A stretch of DNA of 64,000 nt from positions 806,001 through 870,000 of the forward strand of contig JAJTTP010000011.1 in assembly GCA_023313575.1 (NCBI GenBank), written 5' to 3'. Made by a program: the position numbers and the translations under genes. The stretch comes from Eutypella sp. D-1. Its lineage: Eukaryota > Ascomycota > Sordariomycetes > Xylariales > Diatrypaceae. The notes under the pieces are model-generated. The model made no database searches. It was given only the letters and a program-made list of their open reading frames with translations, and was not told the origin of the DNA. This document shows, in pieces, positions 57,555-64,000 of this stretch. Numbering within the stretch: the first letter of the stretch is position 1; each line of letters begins with the position of its first letter.

Positions 57555-60056
57555 ATGGCATCCGATAGAGGAGCCGGGGGGGTGATGGACGAGGACGTGG
57601 CGAGCACCCCAAGCCCAGCCCGCGACGACGCCGGCAACGACGGAGTCGGACGCGACAGTGGCAGTGGACGGCAGCACGCGGCCAAGGTGCTCCCCGAGGG
57701 GCGACACTTCACGCTGCGCGGGGTGGCGGTCGGGCTGCTGATCGGGCTGGTCATCTGCTTCTCCAACATGTACTTCGGCCTGCAGACCGGCTGGATCAGC
57801 ATGATGACCATGCCGGCGAGCCTCATGGGCTTCGGCATCTTCCGCCTGCTCGCTCGCCACCTCGACTTCCCCTTCTCACCCGTCGAGAACGTTCTCGTCC
57901 AGTCCGTCGCCGGCGGCATGGCGGTCGTCCCGCTTGGCTGCGGCTTCGTTGGCGTGGTGAGTGCTCATTGCTTTTCTGGCTTGCTTGTTTGTTTGCTGAG
58001 CTGGATATGTATATTGCCGGGGAGAGTGCTAACCTATATGGTCGTGGAATAGGTTCCTGCCATGGAGGATTTGCTTAAGCCATCTGAGCAAGGCCCCCTT
58101 CGTCTCAGTCTATGGAAGTTGATCATCTGGGCTCTGGGTCTATGCTATTTCGGTGTCATCTTCGCTGTTCCATTGTAAGTCTATTGTCTCGAAAAATGCA
58201 CATCTGACCTACGTGCTAAACTCGATATAGGCGACGGCAAGTCATCATCAGAGAGCAGCTGAAGTTCCCCAGCGGCTTCAGTACCGCGGTGCTCATCGGG
58301 GTCCTTCATGGCAAGGGACAGGCCAAGTCTGGCGGCACGCTGGATCCGTCCAAGGCCGCCACATTTGGAAGTCTTGCGCTCGAGAATCGGCCGCTCGTGG
58401 AATCCCACGAGGTCGACGGCCAAGACGCGCGGATTGACCCCGTCGAGGGTCCCCACCATGTCGAGGCCGAGCAGAAGTACAACTGGAGGCGGAATATCAG
58501 ATTGCTCTTGATCACATTTGGCATTTCCGGTGTTTATACCATTTGCACGTTCTTCCTGCCCATTCTTCGCAACCTACCGATATTTGGCACCGTGGCCGCC
58601 GATACTTGGCTCTGGACTCTGAACCCTAGCTTAGCGTATGTCGGTCAGGGTATCATAATGGGACCTTCTACGACTATACACATGTTGATAGGTGCTATCG
58701 TAGGCTGGGGCATCCTCTCACCCCTGGCGAAAAACAAGGGCTGGGCGCCAGGTCCGATTGATGACTGGGAGACTGGCAGCAAGGGTTGGATCGTGTGGAC
58801 GTCCCTGGCTATCATGCTCGCTGATGCTGTCGTCAGCCTAGGCTTTATCGCGTTCCAGCCCGTCGTTCACTATACCCCTATTGTTTTTGCTTCTCTTAAG
58901 CAGCGATACACTCATCATGGTCTCCGGGGTCTCTTTGGCGGTCGCCCGAGTGGGTATACGGTGGTCCAAGGTGAGGATGTCGACTCAACTCCTACAACGG
59001 CAAACCGTGATTCCACCTCGACTGTTGATGATGTCGACCTGATGCTGAGCGAGCAGCGGCATGGCCATGACCTCAAGGAGTGGGATCACGACGATGCGCC
59101 TCCCGAGCAACTCGTAGGGAGCAAGGTTGTCAGTATTGGACTCGTGCTGTCCATTCTCTTTTGTGTGGCGAGCATACGAGTGACGTTCGGAGACCTAGTA
59201 CCGTTATATGCGACCATCATCGCGGTTCTAATGGCATTGGTCCTAAGTATCATGGGGGTGCGTGCGCTGGGAGAGACGGACCTGAACCCTGTGTCAGGGA
59301 TCAGCAAGCTGGCGCAGCTCTTCTTCGCACTTATCATACCACAGTCAAACCCGTCAAGCGTGCTGATCAACCTGGTGGCGGGGGCGGTATCGGAGGCCGG
59401 GGCGATGCAGGCGGGGGATCTGATGCAGGACCTCAAGACGGGCCACCTGCTCGGGGCAGCACCCAACGCGCAGTTCTGGGGTCAGGTTATCGGCGCCACT
59501 GTCGGCGCCGTGGTTAGCGCCCTCGTCTACCGCCTCTACACTGCCGTCTACGAGGTCCCGGGCGACCTCTTCCAGGTTCCCACCGCCTTCGTCTGGATCT
59601 TCACCGCCCGCCTCGTCACGGGCCGCGGCCTCCCGCCCATGGCCCGCGAGTTCGCCACGGGCGCCGCTATCCTCTTCGCCGTAATTACTGTTATCCGCTC
59701 TAGGGCTACCGCAGCGCGGGGCGGTGGTAATGCGCCTTCATGGCTCCCCTACGTCCCCGGCGGCATCGCCGTCGCCGTCGGCATGTATAACGTGCCGTCT
59801 TTCACTCTGGCCAGGACTGTTGGCGGGATTGCCAATTGGTACTGGAGGGTATCTCTGGGCAGGGAGGACACGCCACTTATCGTGTTGGCTTCGGTAAGAT
59901 ATCCCATTTCTTTTCTTTTTTCCTGGAGAAGCGTTTTGAATTACCTATTGGGCAATGAATGTGGCTAACAAATGATATCAGGGATTTATACTCGGAGAGG
60001 GGTTTTTGAGTATTGTGAACTTGATCTTACAGGGCGCCCGGGTGCCTCACCTTTAG
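57555..60056 (+). CDS. Oligopeptide transporter (OPT family, YSL-like), 753 aa
   Basis: Four exons: 57555-57956, 58053-58174, 58231-59893, 59982-60056. The last exon completes L-A-S-G-F-I-L-G-E-G. The cytosolic N-tail (about 45 aa) is Gly/Asp/Ser-rich. The first membrane helix follows at about 55-75 (V-G-L-L-I-G-L-V-I-C-F), then the OPT/YSL signature F-G-L-Q-T-G-W. Further helices are spread across the rest, including the stretch E-A-G-A-M-Q-A-G-D-L-M-Q-D-L-K-T-G typical of YSL-type OPT members. A charged loop of about 100 residues in the middle (58919-59105) is hydrophilic. Proton-coupled import of short peptides or metal chelates is the family role; the substrate is unknown. Exon positions are clear, with GTGAGT, GTAAGT and GTAAGA donors. 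Confidence 0.95.
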
Positions 60057-60852
60057 ACGTTTCGTGAATGTCACTTGCCTACTAGCCATAATTTATAGAC
60101 TTATCCACTTACTTCTACACAAGAGCCTCGTTCGGCAGACACCATCCATGAATTATTTAAATGTATCCATGGATGAATGGGATGGGTTTGGTGTTTTGCT
60201 CCTTTTGAACTTTCTACAAGCCAGAGTGTACAGTACCTACCTACCTTGTATTTGTTGGTATTCAGGAGGACGGTTTCGTACCTCCAGTCCTTGTCGGCTT
60301 ACAAATCTTACTGAACGTTATATAGCACCTCATGCGGCAGTCAGCCCAACTCAGAGAAGGACGCCCGGCTCTGGAGAGCACTCGAACAACTTTGAAAGCT
60401 AACAGCAGAAACATCCATGAATGTGACGTGCGCCACATTGTCTTCCCCGCGGCATTGGGTCATGTAGCCTGGTCTCTGTTCGCACTCCAACTGCGTTATT
60501 TTCTGCCAACTCACTTTCTTTTATCTTCCCTGGCTTGGGGAGGCCCTGGAAGAAAGCGGACGGTCTGTACATACCTAACAATACTGGAAATTGATCAAGA
60601 AAGAAGTCAAAAGTAGGGATAACCAGTAAGTAAGCAGTGTATAAACAGAACGCTACTGAACATCTCTAATCATTTTCCTGATTATTCGGATTTTTAGGTA
60701 ATAGGTTCTGCAACAGTATAGCAAACAGGCAGTAGAATCAGATGATGGCCTCGCGAATTTGAGACCCGTCTGGTTTCTTGTCTACACCTACAGCCAAGTC
60801 ACTCAATCTAAATGCCCCTTGTCAGACGTATTCAATCTTCGCTACATTCAAT
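60057..60852. other. Intergenic between OPT and HET genes
   Basis: 0.8 kb, AT-rich, with no gene supported. The presumed promoter of the HET gene lies at its right end. Confidence 0.5.
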
Positions 60853-62850
60853 ATGGCGAATTTTCAATACCAACCTCTTCCCGCCGCGAGAATGCCCATT
60901 AGACTCCTAATTCTTCACCCTGGCGAATTTTCTGACCCTATTCGGGCTGCTCTGCAGCATACATCTATTCCAATCGGCGACAAATACAACCGGTATCGGT
61001 TGAAGGACGATGAGGAACAGGGGATCCCTTGTCCCAAGTACGAAGCACTCTCATATGCGTGGGGATCAACCGACAACCCCAAACCCATCTCTATGGATCG
61101 CCAGGGCGAAGATGCCAACGTGGTCCTAGTCACCGAGAATTTAGACATTGCCTTAAGGCATCTCCGGGATCCCATAGACAGCCGACTTCTCTGGGTAGAT
61201 GCCGTGTGCATTGACCAGAACAATATCCCGGAACGAAATGCCCAGGTCTCCCTCATGGGCAATGTGTATGCGAGAGCGTCGCGCGTGGTAGTTTGGCTAG
61301 GACCCGCGCGTGACAACAGCGACCGTGCCATCGAATTCCTTGACTCCCTAGGGAAGAGAAGTAACCCAGATTTGATTAAGCCGGTACTTGAACCAACCAT
61401 CTTAGCCAGGGGTGAACAAGATCTAACAAACGTGGATACCCCTATTCTGTTCAGCGCAGGAGATGAAGATGCAATAGGCCACCTCTTCAGTAGACCGTGG
61501 TTTGAGCGTCTATGGGCCCGACAGGAGGTTGCTATGTCTCGTCAGGCGATATTGCAGTGCGGTACAATGACCCTAGACTGGCTACGTTTTTCATCTGCGG
61601 TAGCAGCTATCGCACGGAAGCCTGGGACCAACCCTAATCTTCGTGAAAAGTCTCGTCTACCATGTGGAGCCGTTGATTCTATAAGCTGGGGGTACACTTA
61701 CGAGCACGTCAGATTCAATTTTGGAGCTCTTAAGTGCACTGACGCACGAGATTGTATATACGCTATCCAGGGCCTACTCGATGCAGGCGAAGCGAATTTA
61801 GGGTTAGTACCAGACTATGCGATCGAAGCCGGCCAGCTATTCACCGATGTTTGCGTGCGAATGACGGAGCGTCACTTTGTTACGGGTTTCTTGAGGAGTT
61901 GTGATATTTCTGCTAGATTACTGCCGAACTTGCCTACCTGGGTGCCCGACTGGTCGACCCCGTTGAAAATCAACACCCAGGTAGCAACCCCGTGGAGCGC
62001 GTGTGCCTGGGTTTCCTCCCAGGCAAAGTTTTTAGGCAGCAGAGTTCTTCGTGTGACAGGGGTCCAGGTTTCCCAAGTTGAGAGAATCTGCCACTTTGAG
62101 CCCAAGCGGACAAAGTTTGGTGACTTATTCGATGCGCTCGAGAAGTTTTTCGGAACAAGCGACGAGACTGTTGCGGTTGAGCCGCACATTCTCAGAGACG
62201 GGAAATGGCCTGATGACTGCTTCCGAGTCCTCTGTATGGATATATTTGAGGACTCATACTTGCCAGTAAGACCCATGCTATCGAACCCTACACAAATCAA
62301 AGAGGAGCTTCTCTCCTTCCGGCGGGCCAATGGCACTTGGGACTGGGATCAATGCTACCTAGCCGGCTCTCCTGCAGTAAAGCAGTATCTGGGCAGTTTT
62401 AGGCGAAATACGATTGGCAGGGCTCTCTTCACTACCACGGATGGCCACATTGGGCTTGCACCACGTGATACTCGTGCAGGAGATATCGTCTGTGTGGTAC
62501 TGGGGTGTCGAGCACCAATGATACTTCGACGAGATCTATCCGACAAAACGAAGTGGCAAGTCGTGGGCCCAAGCCAACTTCAAGGTTTTATGCACGGTGA
62601 GGCCATCTATCACACTTTGCCAGACCACTACCGACCTGTCTGGCATTATAGTGGCTCTGGAGAGATTGATAGACGTCTTACCGGTATCGTGGATCTTCGC
62701 ACCCAAGAGGTCAAAACAGATCCCGCCGAGATTCTGGCCGAGGTCGGAATTCGTCCTACTCGGTACCAGAAAGAACCACACGTGCTTGAAGTCGCGCCGG
62801 AGGTTCTGCGAGAAGCCGGAGTGGACCTCCAGGAGTTCGACTTGATATAA
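60853..62850 (+). CDS. HET-domain protein (665 aa)
   Basis: A single exon. I start at the ATG at 60853 (CAATATGGCG); an in-frame TTG upstream is not a plausible start. The HET domain is clear: Y-E-A-L-S-Y-A-W-G-S at about 63-72, then L-L-W-V-D-A-V-C-I-D-Q-N-N near 112-124, and M-G-N-V-Y-A-R-A-S-R-V-V-V-W-L-G-P near 135-151. The C-terminal 400 residues have the usual pattern of such proteins (R-P-W-F-E-R-L-W-A-R-Q-E, D-A-R-D-C-I-Y-A, and later a G-D-I-V-C-V-V-L-G-C segment). No partner NACHT/WD, ankyrin or other effector domain is fused. HET-domain proteins can trigger incompatibility-type cell death or play other roles; most genomic copies have no known incompatibility function. Its codon choice is less GC-rich than its neighbours', fitting a fast-evolving accessory gene. 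Confidence 0.93.
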   Translation: MANFQYQPLPAARMPIRLLILHPGEFSDPIRAALQHTSIPIGDKYNRYRLKDDEEQGIPCPKYEALSYAWGSTDNPKPISMDRQGEDANVVLVTENLDIALRHLRDPIDSRLLWVDAVCIDQNNIPERNAQVSLMGNVYARASRVVVWLGPARDNSDRAIEFLDSLGKRSNPDLIKPVLEPTILARGEQDLTNVDTPILFSAGDEDAIGHLFSRPWFERLWARQEVAMSRQAILQCGTMTLDWLRFSSAVAAIARKPGTNPNLREKSRLPCGAVDSISWGYTYEHVRFNFGALKCTDARDCIYAIQGLLDAGEANLGLVPDYAIEAGQLFTDVCVRMTERHFVTGFLRSCDISARLLPNLPTWVPDWSTPLKINTQVATPWSACAWVSSQAKFLGSRVLRVTGVQVSQVERICHFEPKRTKFGDLFDALEKFFGTSDETVAVEPHILRDGKWPDDCFRVLCMDIFEDSYLPVRPMLSNPTQIKEELLSFRRANGTWDWDQCYLAGSPAVKQYLGSFRRNTIGRALFTTTDGHIGLAPRDTRAGDIVCVVLGCRAPMILRRDLSDKTKWQVVGPSQLQGFMHGEAIYHTLPDHYRPVWHYSGSGEIDRRLTGIVDLRTQEVKTDPAEILAEVGIRPTRYQKEPHVLEVAPEVLREAGVDLQEFDLI

Positions 62851-63033
62851 GCGTACTACTTCTCTCTTGGGCAATCTCCTGAGCAATCCTAGCTGGAGTG
62901 AGCGGACTCGATCATCACAACCTAGACGGCGATATAAGACTGAGAATGATGGAGGACTGAGATAGATCTAATTAATTCTGGGGTTGACGGCTACACAGTG
63001 GCTCGTCACGTATACTAATTTGGCTATTCTATC

Positions 63034-63058
63034 GGATCGGGGCCTTCGGCCCCTATCC
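63034..63058. repeat. Perfect-arm hairpin, GGGGCC-TTC-GGCCCC with extension
   Basis: GGGGCC at 63039-63044 and GGCCCC at 63048-63053 flank the loop TTC. Beyond one C/T mismatch the pairing continues with GGAT/ATCC. It lies about 185 bases after the HET stop codon in AT-rich DNA. Confidence 0.75.
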
Positions 63059-63689
63059 CTATTCAATACACAACGTTTTCGCTATCAATCTTTCTTTCCA
63101 TTGAATCACTTGGCAATCCATCCTGAGCAAGCCAAAGAAATAGTCATACTGAAATCCCGAAACGCTACGGGAAAACATCAAGGACAGGCCTTAACTGACC
63201 CTGGACAATTCGGGACCAGCCTGGGTGACAAGGTAGCACGCCCGAAGTCGCCGGGCTGCTAGCAACATGTAGACGATAGAAAGGGCTAACTCCAAATATT
63301 CCCAAATACTTTATCCAGGCATATTCCGCTACGTGTAATCAAAAGCGAGCCAGCATCACTAAGGCCTGCAAGGGAAAAGGGATGGTCTGCGAAGAAACCA
63401 ACTTCAAGTTCCATTCGATCCGAGGAAGACCCACTACCTAGGCAGGTATAGCTTCATGATCACTAAAAACAGGAGGGTCACTTCATTATCCTGAAAGCTG
63501 CTTACATTTTCTGAGAATAAGTTATAAAAGTAGTATAATCAGGCTTTAGGTTTTGAATAACCCTTTCAGTATTATTATTATACAGGTAACAATTATGGTT
63601 ACTACGATTCGAGTAAACCGAAACCATTTTATGTAGAAACTTGGCTCACTAGGTAATTTCCAGGTTTGTCCAGGGCCTGCTAGGTAGTA

Positions 63690-63740
63690 GGTAGGTAATA
63701 GGCAGGTAGCAGTTAGGTAGCAGTTAGGTAGTAGGTAGTT
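63690..63740. repeat. Degenerate TAGGTA-type tandem block
   Basis: AGGTAGTAGGTAGG, AGGCAGGTAGCAG and TTAGGTAGCAG units in tandem, including GCAGTTAGGTA twice; same texture as the simple sequence elsewhere in the window. Confidence 0.7.
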
Positions 63741-64000
63741 CGTACAACCAGTGGATTTACCCCTATACCTGACTCAGCAAACCACCCCGCTCAGTTTCCC
63801 CTCCTCACAAACAAACTGAACGCGGGGTTCAAAAATCATACGATAATTTAAGGGCGGCAAGTGGGTGTTTTAGATACCCGTGTAGGTAATTGATGTGCCA
63901 TTTATAAGTGAAGCCAATAGGGTCGTGTTAGATCTGTCAATTGCCTACTTATACTGCAACAACTTGACCGGGAAATTCTAGACAGTGTTTCTCTTTATAA

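Larger units (their letters stand above)
62851..64000. other. 3' intergenic, AT-rich
   Basis: No gene supported. Holds the hairpin at 63034-63058 and a degenerate TAGGTA-type repeat block at 63690-63740, with GCAGTTAGGTA present twice. The right edge of the window is AT-rich. Confidence 0.5.

Overview
This window is nuclear DNA from a filamentous ascomycete (Pezizomycotina, most likely Sordariomycetes). I see split genes with short GT-AG introns (mostly 50-160 bp), GC-rich coding exons, long AT-richer intergenic stretches full of TAGGTA/ACCTA-type simple sequence, and a fungal gene set that includes HET, tannase, OPT, Sfi1, Rav1 and HymA. A Xylariales-like genome is my guess from the intergenic texture only. 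There are no operons, rRNA genes, CRISPR arrays or intact transposons, and I found no convincing tRNA gene.

Layout, left to right. 1-4.3 kb: a small cysteine-rich zinc-ribbon protein (+) and a secreted tannase/feruloyl-esterase-family enzyme (+). 4.7-10.6 kb: a divergent pair, the dynactin actin-related protein Arp10/RO-7 (-) and a Yen1/GEN1-type XPG-family nuclease (+). 10.6-23.3 kb: long intergenic stretches with an orphan 311-aa protein (+), a BTB/POZ protein whose fold is split by a low-complexity insert (+), and an unrecognised protein (-) with an unresolved frame shift. 25.3-34.8 kb: a PDK1/Pkh-type kinase (-) and the SWI/SNF subunit Swp73 (+), separated by 4.6 kb of repeat-laden DNA. 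36.1-45.5 kb: a short-chain dehydrogenase (-), HymA/Mo25 (-), cytosolic isoleucyl-tRNA synthetase (+) and a tiny three-exon gene resembling the complex I assembly factor NDUFAF8 (-). 46.2-60.1 kb: Sfi1 (+), the RAVE subunit Rav1 (+) and an oligopeptide transporter (+). 60.9-62.9 kb: a HET-domain protein (+), then AT-rich sequence to the end.

Most genes are conserved housekeeping functions: cytoskeleton and centrosome (arp10, sfi1), polarity and kinase signalling (hymA, pdk1), chromatin (swp73), recombination (yen1), translation (ileRS), V-ATPase assembly (rav1). The more accessory genes are the tannase, the SDR, the OPT transporter and the HET protein. They do not form an obvious biosynthetic cluster. 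I did not find a clearly new multi-gene system. The most interesting items are the unresolved gene at 21.9-23.3 kb, the interrupted BTB protein with an upstream ORF in its leader, the 783-bp first intron of swp73 with an in-frame second start, the 30-bp near-palindrome behind the zinc-ribbon gene, and the TACCTAGGTA palindromes confined to non-coding DNA. All exon boundaries were worked out by eye from splice signals and reading frame.
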